Shown: piece by piece, positions 7,431 through 15,033 of the stretch
Layout of the letters: each line of letters begins with the position of its first letter
Numbering within the stretch: position 1 is the stretch's first letter
Source: UBA2040 sp041751955
Lineage (GTDB): Bacteria; Bacteroidota; Bacteroidia; Flavobacteriales_D; Crocinitomicaceae
Assembly: GCA_041751955.1 (NCBI GenBank)
Contig: JBGSIB010000019.1
Coordinates: 1-23,584 of the forward strand
Direction: 5' to 3'
DNA length: 23,584 nt
The notes under the pieces: model-generated
Database searches by the model: none
The model's input: only the letters and a program-made list of their open reading frames with translations
What the model was told of the DNA's origin: nothing
Program-made: the position numbers and the translations under genes

Positions 7431-8092
7431 CCAGCATTTTTGTTGCCAAATTAGATTTTGGCGTCGACAATCAACAATTACAATCCCTTTTTGAAAAATA
7501 CGGAAAAGTCAATAAAGCTACCGTAGCAATGGATAGAGAGACAGGGAAATCGAGAGGTTTTGGATTTGTCGAAATGTTCAACGATGAAGAAGCTCAAGAA
7601 GCTATTCGCCAGTTGGATGGATATGAAGTAAACGGAAGGCCCATTGCCGTTAAGCAAGCGGAAGATAGAAGTACCAGTAAACCAGCGCCTAGAAGAGATG
7701 GTCCACCACCAAGAAGAGATTTTTCTAGTGGTCCACCAAAAAGAGATTCTGACGATTCTTCTTCCCACCCCTCATCTTTCACACCAGATGTAGCACCAAT
7801 TAAAGAAATTCCGAAAAAGAAACTTTCCAATAAGCCGAAAACGACGAATTACGAGCCACCTCAAGAAGGAGGAAAAAAAACGAAGCTCAATCCTTATAAA
7901 AAAAGTGGCAAAGACAGCATCAAAATTGATGATGACGATTTGGACGAAGATTTTGATCTTTTTGGTAGAGATGAAGACGAGGATCTCGATGAAGATTACA
8001 GCAAATATCTCGTCAACGCAGATGACGATGACGACGACTATGATGACGACGACTACGAAGATGACGACGAAGATTACGACGACGAAGATTAA
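7427..8092 (+). CDS. RRM-domain RNA-binding protein with acidic tail
   Basis: 221 residues. The N-terminal RNA recognition motif (about 2-80) has RNP2 SIFVAKLDF and RNP1 KSRGFGFVEM (residues 41-50), with aromatic residues at the positions that stack on RNA. Bacterial RRM proteins are usually about 80-130 residues with a Gly/Arg-rich tail. Here a Pro/Arg/Ser-rich stretch (82-120) and a Lys-rich stretch (126-167) precede a tail of about 54 residues (168-221) made almost wholly of Asp and Glu with spaced Tyr. The tail is probably disordered and could compete with RNA or bind basic partners. Role inferred: post-transcriptional regulation or RNA chaperone. Confidence 0.9.
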   Translation: MTSIFVAKLDFGVDNQQLQSLFEKYGKVNKATVAMDRETGKSRGFGFVEMFNDEEAQEAIRQLDGYEVNGRPIAVKQAEDRSTSKPAPRRDGPPPRRDFSSGPPKRDSDDSSSHPSSFTPDVAPIKEIPKKKLSNKPKTTNYEPPQEGGKKTKLNPYKKSGKDSIKIDDDDLDEDFDLFGRDEDEDLDEDYSKYLVNADDDDDDYDDDDYEDDDEDYDDED

Positions 8093-8112
8093 AAAATAAG
8101 CCATTTTCCGTA

Positions 8113-8143
8113 TTGCAATTATTATCAAATTTTAGTTTCTTTG
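8113..8143 (+). promoter_or_regulatory. Candidate promoter of the exported protein gene
   Basis: TTG at 8113-8115, a 20-base spacer and TTTCTTTG at 8136-8143 match the Bacteroidota promoter pattern with one mismatch in the -7 element. It lies 16 bases before the ATG at 8160. Confidence 0.35.
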
Positions 8144-8159
8144 AAAGAAAAACTTGATT

Positions 8160-9617
8160 ATGCGATTTTGTGTGTTTTTTCTACTGATTTCTTTTTCATT
8201 AAACGCCCAAGACAAAGCGGAATTAAAAGCGAACTACCGAGAAAATCAATTTAAAATTGATAAGAACTATGGCGGTATGGGACCTCTGCTTTTCAAACCC
8301 AACTTAGGGACAGGAGCAGAAACACCGAATCCTTGGTACGGAGTAAGTATGCTGAGTGATATATTCGAAATAAGGTTTGCACTTGGCGAAGTTGATCGAG
8401 TTCAACCCATATCTAACAAAACATCCGATTACACTTATCCCATTGGAAATTATGGCAAAGATTTCGGATATATGCTTTCCCTCGGTGCAAATTTCCCAAT
8501 AAAGGCTCTAGCATTTGGTGCCTATCAAAGTCCTACAAAGGTTTTGCGCGGACACCCAACTTTAGGAGCTCATTTTGACTATTTCAATTTCAAAGAAGGA
8601 ACAAAAGATCCAGGCAAATCAACTATCTATGCCTTGAGTATTAATCCGGGATATCGAATTCGTTTGCCCTTTGTATCTGTTGAGTTCAATTTAGATTCTA
8701 GACTTGGTTTTGCCATGGTAGATGATATTTCTGGAACTGGATATAATTTTTACAAAGGTTCAGGCTTCACCCCTACTTTTACCCTACGATTCGATGCCTT
8801 CAAAGGATTATTGAATCCAAGCATGATTAGCGCTCCAGCACAAATGGCTACGGTTAGTAATATTGAAACGACAACGTATCGAACGAGCACACGATATTCA
8901 GGAAATACTAGAGTGGTGAGCTATACAACGTATACAACTGCCGATGTAACCGTAAGTAATTTTAATGTTGGAATTCAGGACATTGGTCCGAACATTGGCG
9001 TTGGTCCAAAATTCAGTTTCATGAGTCCACGAAGAGGAAACCACAACAATATTGGTCGATTGATGGGAGCAGCAATTGAAGGAAGAGCATCCTTTGCAGA
9101 TTTTGGATTTACATTAGAAGGCGGAACACTCGGACATGGCAGCGAACTGGATTTTAAGGGTGAAAACGAACCCCGAAGAAAATTGGATAAATCTAAAAGT
9201 ACTCCTGCCGGAACTGTAGATATGACTAATTTTTATGTCAACATGGGCATCGACATTTCACAATTGTTTTTGATTCCATTTGCGACTGTGGTGGATAAAG
9301 GCTCAGCTACTTCCTTTCTTTCAGCTTCTTCAGGTGTAATCATTGGCGGACATTATGCTTTCAATCAGCAATATGACTCCCCAGAAATTGCTGCTTCATT
9401 TGCTCCAACGATTTTATCCAACGATCCGTCCGAACTCAACAATAAATTTTTTGATCCTTCAGATGTAGGTCTGGGATATTTGGGCGGTTGTTATTTTGCC
9501 GTGCATATTGGAGCACTTTCCTTTAAAGCGACCAATTACCGTTTTTATGGTGCACCATTCGCAAGCACAAGTATGTTCAGTGTTGCTTGGAAATATCCCA
9601 TTTTATATGATAAATAG
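8160..9617 (+). CDS. Large exported protein, probably outer-membrane associated; family not recognised
   Basis: 485 residues from ATG 8160. A signal peptide is clear (MRFCVFFLLISFSLNAQ, cleavage after Ala or Gln). The mature part is rich in Gly, Phe, Tyr, Ser and Thr, with alternating hydrophobic strands, for example GYMLSLGANFPIKALAFGAY, FVSVEFNLDSRLGFAMV and FTPTFTLRFDAF. This is compatible with a beta-barrel or a large beta-rich surface protein. A Thr/Tyr-rich stretch near residues 238-265 (TTTYRTSTRYSG, SYTTYTTAD) looks like a loop. The last residues are not a classical Phe-terminated OMP signature. The ATG is preferred to a TTG two codons earlier. No enzyme motif is seen. Confidence 0.7.
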   Translation: MRFCVFFLLISFSLNAQDKAELKANYRENQFKIDKNYGGMGPLLFKPNLGTGAETPNPWYGVSMLSDIFEIRFALGEVDRVQPISNKTSDYTYPIGNYGKDFGYMLSLGANFPIKALAFGAYQSPTKVLRGHPTLGAHFDYFNFKEGTKDPGKSTIYALSINPGYRIRLPFVSVEFNLDSRLGFAMVDDISGTGYNFYKGSGFTPTFTLRFDAFKGLLNPSMISAPAQMATVSNIETTTYRTSTRYSGNTRVVSYTTYTTADVTVSNFNVGIQDIGPNIGVGPKFSFMSPRRGNHNNIGRLMGAAIEGRASFADFGFTLEGGTLGHGSELDFKGENEPRRKLDKSKSTPAGTVDMTNFYVNMGIDISQLFLIPFATVVDKGSATSFLSASSGVIIGGHYAFNQQYDSPEIAASFAPTILSNDPSELNNKFFDPSDVGLGYLGGCYFAVHIGALSFKATNYRFYGAPFASTSMFSVAWKYPILYDK

Positions 9618-9620
9618 CCT

Positions 9621-9672
9621 ATTACGAATTATTAACGTCGAATTCGTAATTCGTAGTTCACAAATTCGTAAT
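9621..9672. repeat. AATTCGTAAT inverted and direct repeats before ssrA
   Basis: ATTACGAATT (9621-9630) and AATTCGTAAT (9641-9650) are perfect 10-bp inverted arms around a 10-base loop. A third copy, AATTCGTAAT, is at 9663-9672. The hairpin could help end the upstream transcript but has no T-run. TAATTTTA at 9669-9676 may be the -7 element of ssrA (one mismatch). Confidence 0.6.
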
Positions 9673-9692
9673 TTTACCTTACCAAAATTAAT

Positions 9693-10090
9693 GGGGTCGT
9701 ATTGGCTTTGACAGCGATGGAGGTAGTTATGTGTCAGCATGCAGAGCGTTGAGGTGAAGCTCTTAAATCACTTGTCTCAAAACATAATTGACAACACGTC
9801 ATACGCACTTGCGGCTTAATTATCTGAATGATAATTGGCTTAATCTAGGTGAAGTTTAGTAACCAGACAAGTACTCTCGCTTGAATTCCGTTCATTAATT
9901 TAGGCAATCGAGAGTTCATCCTTTTGAACTAGTGTCTGCGATGATTCTAAGCAGATGCGAAATTTAGAATCTAAGTTATCGTTTTGGGTGTTCATGTCCG
10001 TTTCGGTTTCCGACAATTAATCATGAAATAAGCATGTAGAAAGCTTAGTTGCACATTGTTTGGACGAGGGTTCGAAACCCTCCGACTCCA
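9693..10090 (+). ncRNA. ssrA: Transfer-messenger RNA (tmRNA)
   Basis: One-piece tmRNA of 398 nt before CCA addition. The 5' end GGGGTCG (9693-9699) pairs with CGACTCC (10083-10089), including a G-U at the third pair as in alanine acceptors. The T arm GAGGG-TTCGAAA-CCCTC precedes it, and A10090 is the discriminator. The genome then reads CAT, so CCA is not encoded. The tag frame is at 9790-9819: DNTSYALAA then TAA, with resume codon GAC preceded by TAATT (A at -4, as in E. coli TAGTC). The mature tag would be A-DNTSYALAA. It works with SmpB, encoded at 4986-5438, to rescue stalled ribosomes. Confidence 0.95.
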
Positions 10091-10094
10091 CATT

Positions 10095-10132
10095 AAGCCT
10101 TGTAAACAATTGATTTACAAGGCTTTTTTTTT
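10095..10132 (+). terminator. Rho-independent terminator of ssrA
   Basis: AAGCCTTGTAAA (10095-10106) and TTTACAAGGCTT (10114-10125) form a perfect 12-bp stem with a 7-base loop, followed by an unbroken T-run to 10132. Confidence 0.95.
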
Positions 10133-10144
10133 GATTTTACTATC

Positions 10145-10156
10145 TGAAATATTTCA
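10145..10156. promoter_or_regulatory. Perfect palindrome just before the DUF983 gene
   Basis: TGAAATATTTCA is a perfect 12-bp palindrome ending five bases before the ATG at 10162. It could be an operator or chance in AT-rich DNA. Confidence 0.25.
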
Positions 10157-10161
10157 ATTTT

Positions 10162-10521
10162 ATGAAAAAAATAAGTTCTATTTTAAAATTGAAATGTCCT
10201 CAATGTAGTAAGGGTAATTTATTTGTTAAACCTGGGCTTTTTCGATACAAGGAGATTCTAGACATGCCTGAAAAATGCAATCACTGCGACCAAATATTTG
10301 AATTAGAACCCGGATTTTGGATAGGTGCTTTGTGGACTTCTTACCCAATTATCGTTATTTTAGAATTGCCTTTTTTAATTCTTGCTATTTCTTCGCAAAA
10401 AGCAAATTTGATTGCAGTCATAATAGCTATGATTATAGTGCTAATTATTTTTTATCCACTTATTTTGAGACTTGGAAGATCCATATGGATACATATTTTT
10501 GTTTTGAGGAAAAACAGTTAG
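10162..10521 (+). CDS. DUF983 membrane protein
   Basis: 119 residues. The N-terminus has a zinc-ribbon-like pair, CPQC (C12, C15) and CNHC (C39, C42), followed by FELEPGFWIGALW, the DUF983 signature. Two membrane helices follow at about 55-78 and 81-102, then a short basic tail. DUF983 proteins are widespread in Bacteroidota and alphaproteobacteria. Their function is not established, though some lie near cytochrome oxidase genes. The gene stands alone between the ssrA terminator and a broken copy of the ssrA 3' end. Confidence 0.88.
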   Translation: MKKISSILKLKCPQCSKGNLFVKPGLFRYKEILDMPEKCNHCDQIFELEPGFWIGALWTSYPIIVILELPFLILAISSQKANLIAVIIAMIIVLIIFYPLILRLGRSIWIHIFVLRKNS

Positions 10522-10606
10522 TTTAAAGGTGTTTTCTGGAGAATTTCATTTGCAAGAAACTATTCTAAAAAATTGGTATCAACAACTCCAAATCACCCTC
10601 CAAAAA

Positions 10607-10633
10607 GTTCGAAAAGCTTCCCTCCGACTCCAC
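10607..10633 (+). repeat. Broken copy of the ssrA 3' end (att-like)
   Basis: GTTCGAAA (10607-10614), five extra bases, then CCCTCCGACTCCAC (10620-10633). In ssrA the same 22 bases run without a break at 10070-10091. The T-loop and 3' acceptor strand of tmRNA are therefore duplicated 540 bases downstream in the same orientation. The 3' ends of ssrA and tRNA genes are well-known integration sites, so this may be the far attachment site of a lost or shrunken element. Confidence 0.6.
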
Positions 10634-11169
10634 TTTAAAAAGGTTGAATCACCTGTAAAATAAGGGTTTTCGTCCTTTTTTTATGGGTTTTAGTCCATAT
10701 TTAGACCACAGCCTGAACGTTTTCCCCTATTTCAATTTGCTTATTGATTTAGATTGAATACCCTTGAAAATAAATTTGCTCATTTTAAATTGGCCTATTT
10801 TAGCTTCCATATGCTACCAATTATTGGTAAATAATTGAATGCCTATTTTTTTTTGTGAATGACGCGCAGGAGAACGCTTAATACAAGGTGCAATAGAGGG
10901 AGCATCTACTTGACCTTACAAACATGTTTTTTGAGGAATGAGTAACGAAAACCTTAGACCTTATTTTCTTTACTTAGAACGAAAGTTGAATTGAAAAGAT
11001 AAATAATTGCGGTTAATAGGAAATTATCGGTTTTTGGCTTGACCATGTGGCTTAGTTTCACAACAACATTTCAAAAGAATTCCTACCATTGAGCCTTGCT
11101 TTAATTTTTCATAGAAGCTCTTTAGCCGCTACATAGTTAAACTTAGATTATACGCGTTTCTCCTTTTTT
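10634..11169. other. Non-coding stretch, no gene recognised
   Basis: No convincing gene on either strand. AAGGG-TTTTCG-TCCTT plus a T-run (10662-10682) is a weak possible terminator just after the ssrA-like repeat. The rest is AT-rich and broken by stops in all frames, consistent with decayed DNA. The T-run near 11162-11169 lies just beyond the end of the AraC gene, and there is no clear hairpin. Confidence 0.5.
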
Positions 11170-12051
11170 TTACACCATTGCTCTACCAAAACCTACAGTT
11201 TCTCTATAAGTCTGAGGTGAGATATCTGCATTGTTTTTGAAAAATCTACTAAAATAATGTTCATCTTCATATCCCAGCTCGTACGCAATTTCTTTAACGG
11301 CTTTGTTTGTTAAATACAATTCTCTTTTTGCCTCTATTATTATCCGTTCGGAAATTAAATCGGTAAGTGTCTTATTGAAATGGGTTTTCGTAATTTTAGC
11401 TAAGGCCTTTGAAGAAATATTCAAAAGATTGGCATAATCACTTGCCGAATGTTTGGTTCTGAAATGTGTTTCGATATAATTTTTTAAATTTTGAAGTATG
11501 AAAGGCTCTTTATTTTCCTTTATATCGACATGAATTTCAGCCTGTTGCTCGGCTTTAAGGCGAGAGTTTGTAATGAGAAATATTTTTAAATACGAAACCA
11601 ATAGTTCATATTGCGCCAAAGCAGGATTTTGCATTTCTGATTTTATTTGATCTAGCAACATATCAAGAGTTTTACTTACTTTTTCGTCAATTTGAACAAA
11701 CGGAGGATTATAAATATTATTGAATAAAATACCATTACATGCTACTTCTTGATGATGTTTATGAATGCAGAAAAAATCGGGATGAAAATTAATTACCACT
11801 CCTTCTATTCGCTCATTCGATTGAAACATAAAAGGCTGATATGGAGAAAAGGCGAACAAGGAGTTAGTCGAAAAGCTATACTCTGAAAAATCTGCTTTAA
11901 CTGTTCCACTTCCTTTTTTTACCCATATCAATGAATAATAATTTACACGCTGAATATGGTCAAAATGACTATTGTCGTCAAATAAGAAAACTTTAAAGGC
12001 TAGGTTTCCAGTTTGCGGGTTCACCAGTGTCAAGGCTGATTTATCATTCAT
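11170..12051 (-). CDS. AraC-family transcriptional regulator
   Basis: 293 residues. The N-terminal cupin-like sensing domain (about 20-110) contains YYSLIWVKKGSGTVKADF and FAFSPYQPFMF. A helical linker leads to the C-terminal double helix-turn-helix (about 188-286), with SASDYANLLNISSKALAKI as the first unit and VKEIAYELGYEDEHYFSRFF as the second, ending in ISPQTYRE. This is the usual Bacteroidota AraC layout. It is the last gene of a minus-strand run, with 96 bases between it and the THEP1-like gene, and may have its own promoter. Target genes are not shown by sequence; the redox-type genes at the head of the run are candidates. Confidence 0.92.
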   Translation of the reverse strand: MNDKSALTLVNPQTGNLAFKVFLFDDNSHFDHIQRVNYYSLIWVKKGSGTVKADFSEYSFSTNSLFAFSPYQPFMFQSNERIEGVVINFHPDFFCIHKHHQEVACNGILFNNIYNPPFVQIDEKVSKTLDMLLDQIKSEMQNPALAQYELLVSYLKIFLITNSRLKAEQQAEIHVDIKENKEPFILQNLKNYIETHFRTKHSASDYANLLNISSKALAKITKTHFNKTLTDLISERIIIEAKRELYLTNKAVKEIAYELGYEDEHYFSRFFKNNADISPQTYRETVGFGRAMV

Positions 12052-12160
12052 AAAATTTATTTAAAATATTGTTTAAATGAGACCATATGTTTAGTAAGGG
12101 CAACAGCTGCTGCAACTCTGCGTCATCCGGATGAGCGCCAAAACCGGTTAATTCAGCTTT
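12052..12160 (-). other. Intergenic segment with protein-like reading frame lacking a start
   Basis: On the minus strand a frame reads KASYIIHKAELTGFGAHPDD, then AELQQLLPLLNIWSHLNN, and stops at a TGA overlapping the AraC start. It has no ATG or GTG, and a TAA precedes it within the THEP1-like gene. It is less AT-rich than its surroundings and contains the perfect palindrome CATCCGGATG. It may be a gene remnant or chance. Confidence 0.3.
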
Positions 12161-12747
12161 GTGTATAATATAAGATGCTTTAATTCTTGTTGATTAATTA
12201 CTATAAATTCCTTTATACCATACTTTTTAAGAACATCTTCTAGTAGATAGTCTCTAACCACAAGAAGAAGATTGTTTTGCCATCTTTCAAATACGCTCAA
12301 CAATAAAAGATGATGTCCTCTATTCTCTAACTCCAATTTTCCAACTTTGTCTATTATTAACCATTGTTTATTATTTTTATCAAGAGCATCCGTGATAATA
12401 AGGCTTGCCTTCATAAAAGCCTTTTTACTCAAAAAATAACTTCCAATTTTAATCGTGTTTTTGTCATTGCTATTGCTTTTATATGAAGATAACTCATGTT
12501 TTCTAAAGATCAAGCTTAATCGCATATCTTCAACGGTTTTTTCTTGAATAAACTTGCTGTTAACGTCGATTTCATAGCTGCTTATTTCACTTGTTTCAAT
12601 ATTGAACAATACCTTTATCCCATTGAGTATTGGGGTTAAAAACCCTGTCACATTTTTTCCTATAATCCACTTCTTTAATATTGATGAAGTTCCGGAATGC
12701 ACTGGTTCAGAAAGTATGAAAATTTTACCGTTTTTAACTTTGCTCAT
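12148..12747 (-). CDS. THEP1-like NTPase-fold protein with degenerate nucleotide site
   Basis: 199 residues. Its layout follows the THEP1/NTPase_1 family: a first strand and loop KIFILSEPVHSGTSSILKKW (residues 8-27), then NVTGFLTPILNGIKVLF, and late WLIIDKVGKLEL (129-140). In the family the loop is a P-loop, G..G.GKTT, and the late segment reads IDEIGKME. Here the Walker A lysine is Thr20, the glycines are mostly missing, and the acidic residue after D133 is Lys134. It is therefore probably not an active NTPase, or uses another mechanism. It overlaps the upstream membrane-protein gene by 14 bases, so the two are likely partners. Confidence 0.6.
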   Translation of the reverse strand: MSKVKNGKIFILSEPVHSGTSSILKKWIIGKNVTGFLTPILNGIKVLFNIETSEISSYEIDVNSKFIQEKTVEDMRLSLIFRKHELSSYKSNSNDKNTIKIGSYFLSKKAFMKASLIITDALDKNNKQWLIIDKVGKLELENRGHHLLLLSVFERWQNNLLLVVRDYLLEDVLKKYGIKEFIVINQQELKHLILYTKLN

Positions 12748-13747
12748 AAAAAATATTTATCCAAATAGTATAACTCACGAAGTACTTTAATTTTTTTAAA
12801 CCTCTAAATTTAGAAACTTGCTGCCATGCAATATATGTTCTTTCTTTTACTAGAGGAAAAGTTTCTATAATGTCTAGTACAGCTTTTCTGTTTTTGTTAT
12901 AGAAAAAATGCTGCTGTTTTCTAATTATATAAGGAGCAATCACCCAAAAAATTAAAACTAGGCCTAAGGTTCTAATGGTGTATAATGACGTTAATTTGTC
13001 AATTGAAAATGGAATAACAAAAAACAGTATTAACAGGATAAACCCAATAAAAATTGACTTATACTTCTTGTTTTTCCTTACTTTTCTTTTATTCTGGTCT
13101 TGAATTTGAAGTTTGATTTTATTTTTTAAATCAATATCAAATTCTAAATTTTGAACGTCCTTATATAATTGATAGGACCAATTGGACAAAATTATTCCCC
13201 AAACAAAATAAAGGAGTAAATAGCCCATAAACAAAACAAAGGCCATTTCTTTTAATTCCAGGATTGAGATAGAAGACGTATTGGAAAATAATTCAACCAC
13301 CGATTCCCAAAATTCTTTTCCTAAAACGAAGTAAGCTAGTATGGGTTTTTGTAAGCCGGATTCTAGCATTACCACTGTAGCAAACAGAAAAATTGTTAAT
13401 CGATTCAGTCCAACGAATAAGAATAATATTACAGCTAAAAAAACTTGAAAAGAAAGAGCTATATAGGCACCAAAAGGCGTGTAAGGACTTAATAAGAATT
13501 TTACCGCAAGAACAATTCCGAAAGCCTTTAACAAAACTTCCGCTCTATTATTTCCGAATTTAGTGAGTAACACAATTATTATAATCGCAAAACCTCCAAC
13601 AATAAAACCAGTAAGTGGAATGTGCAATAGATGCAAAAAACCACCTAAACCAGCTTCCATAAATGCCCATAAATAGATTAGCTTCAAAACAATTTTGTTG
13701 TTTTTGTCATTCGTTAAAAATTTTTCTTGCTTTAGTTCGATTGCCAT
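12734..13747 (-). CDS. Polytopic membrane protein, transporter-like; family not firmly recognised
   Basis: 337 residues from ATG 13747, four bases after the fabF stop. An earlier in-frame start at 13795 would run into fabF. There are about eight or nine hydrophobic segments in two blocks. The first (about 20-185) contains GGFLHLLHIPLTGFIVGG and SPYTPFGAYIALSFQVF, reminiscent of substrate-binding S components of ECF transporters. A charged Lys-rich cytoplasmic loop (about 205-230) follows. A second block holds helices and a basic tail. Overlap with the THEP1-like gene suggests a membrane protein/NTPase-fold pair. Substrate and direction of transport are unknown. Confidence 0.6.
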   Translation of the reverse strand: MAIELKQEKFLTNDKNNKIVLKLIYLWAFMEAGLGGFLHLLHIPLTGFIVGGFAIIIIVLLTKFGNNRAEVLLKAFGIVLAVKFLLSPYTPFGAYIALSFQVFLAVILFLFVGLNRLTIFLFATVVMLESGLQKPILAYFVLGKEFWESVVELFSNTSSISILELKEMAFVLFMGYLLLYFVWGIILSNWSYQLYKDVQNLEFDIDLKNKIKLQIQDQNKRKVRKNKKYKSIFIGFILLILFFVIPFSIDKLTSLYTIRTLGLVLIFWVIAPYIIRKQQHFFYNKNRKAVLDIIETFPLVKERTYIAWQQVSKFRGLKKLKYFVSYTIWINIFYEQS

Positions 13748-13751
13748 CGGA

Positions 13752-14999
13752 TTATTTGTATTTCTTAAAAATAGTTGTGGCAATGTGACCTCCAAAGCCG
13801 AAAGTGTTACTCATCGCAAATTTCACTTCCTTGTGCTGTGCTTTTCCTAAAGTTAAATTTAATTTATTTGCAAATTCGGGCTCAACCACGCTAGTATTAA
13901 TTGTTGGTGGAATCATATTTTCCTGAATGGTTTTGATGCAAAGGATTGCTTCTATAGCGCCCGCTGCTCCCAACAAATGTCCTGTCATCGATTTGGTTCC
14001 GCTAATATTTAAATTTTTTCTTTCTCCAAAAACTCTTAGGATTGCTTTCAATTCACTATTATCTCCCAAATGAGTTGAAGTTGCATGTGCATTTACGTAG
14101 TCTATTTCTGAAGCATCAATTTCTGCATCTTCTAAAGCATCAATCATTCCCAAATAAGCACCCTCTCCCTCCGGATGGGTTCCTGTTAAGTGATAAGCGT
14201 CCGCCGCCATTCCTCCGCCTATAATTTCGGCAAAAATAAACGCACCTCTTTTTAACGCTGAATCAAGACTTTCTAATACTAAAGCACCTGCACCCTCACC
14301 TACCACAAACCCATCTCTGGAAACATCAAACGGACGTGAGGCAGTCTTCGGATTCTCGTTATTGATTGACAAGGCTTTAGAAGCATTAAATCCGCCCACA
14401 CCACTCTCGTTAATTGGCGCTTCAGATCCACCTGTGATGATGATATCTGCTTTTCCCAAGCGGATGTAATTATAGGCATCTATCATAGCATTGTTGGAAG
14501 ATGCACAGGCTGAAATGGTAGAAAAATTTAAACCGCGAAAACCGTGACGTATGGAAATAATGCCCCTTGGAATATCGGCAATGATTTTCGGAATAAAATA
14601 CGGATTGAAACGCGGGATTTTGCCACCATTTACAAATTCTTCAACCTGATCTTGAAATGTTTGAATGCCGCCATTACCGGAACCCCAAATGACACCAACT
14701 TTGTTTTTATTTACCAGCTTAAAATCAATGCTGGCATTTTTTATGGCTTCTTCAGACGCCGCCACTGCATATTGAGTAAATAAATCGTATTTGCGGGCTT
14801 CGTTCTTTTCAAAATACAATCCTAGGTCAAAATTTTTGACTTCAGCAGCAAATTTTGTTTTGAAGTTTGTCGTGTCAAATTTGGTAATTAAATCGACACC
14901 ACTTTTTCCTGCGATACTATTCTCCCAAAACTCTTCCACAGAATTTCCGATGGGCGTTATGGCTCCCATTCCTGTTACTACTACTCTTTTTAATTCCAT
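13752..14999 (-). CDS. fabF: 3-oxoacyl-ACP synthase II
   Basis: 415 residues, full-length KAS II condensing enzyme for fatty-acid elongation. The catalytic cysteine is C165 in STISACASSNNA. The two catalytic histidines are H305 (NAHATSTHLGD) and H341 (SMTGHLLGAAGAIEA). The start MELKRVVVTGMGAITPIGN and the end AMSNTFGFGGH are standard. The SACASSNNAMIDAYNYIRLG form matches Bacteroidota FabF. No acpP lies upstream, unlike the common acpP-fabF pair, so this may be a second copy or a relocated gene. It begins 34 bases after the PNPOx-like gene and continues into the membrane-protein gene. Confidence 0.94.
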   Translation of the reverse strand: MELKRVVVTGMGAITPIGNSVEEFWENSIAGKSGVDLITKFDTTNFKTKFAAEVKNFDLGLYFEKNEARKYDLFTQYAVAASEEAIKNASIDFKLVNKNKVGVIWGSGNGGIQTFQDQVEEFVNGGKIPRFNPYFIPKIIADIPRGIISIRHGFRGLNFSTISACASSNNAMIDAYNYIRLGKADIIITGGSEAPINESGVGGFNASKALSINNENPKTASRPFDVSRDGFVVGEGAGALVLESLDSALKRGAFIFAEIIGGGMAADAYHLTGTHPEGEGAYLGMIDALEDAEIDASEIDYVNAHATSTHLGDNSELKAILRVFGERKNLNISGTKSMTGHLLGAAGAIEAILCIKTIQENMIPPTINTSVVEPEFANKLNLTLGKAQHKEVKFAMSNTFGFGGHIATTIFKKYK

Positions 15000-15033
15000 T
15001 ATCGTGCTATTTTATGCCCATTCTTAAAGTTAT

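Noticed and set aside
7772..8128. Long minus-strand frame rich in Val and Ile opposite the RRM gene
   Set aside because: It is the mirror of the GAT/GAC repeat coding the acidic tail; composition comes from the repeat, with no start context or domain.
10634..11169. Possible integrase or transposase remnant in the gap before the AraC gene
   Set aside because: Short frames on both strands were read and none shows a recombinase motif; the only supported trace is the ssrA-like repeat.
13748..13795. 16-residue N-terminal extension of the membrane protein into fabF
   Set aside because: The extension is out of family context and the ATG at 13747 is perfectly placed four bases after the fabF stop.
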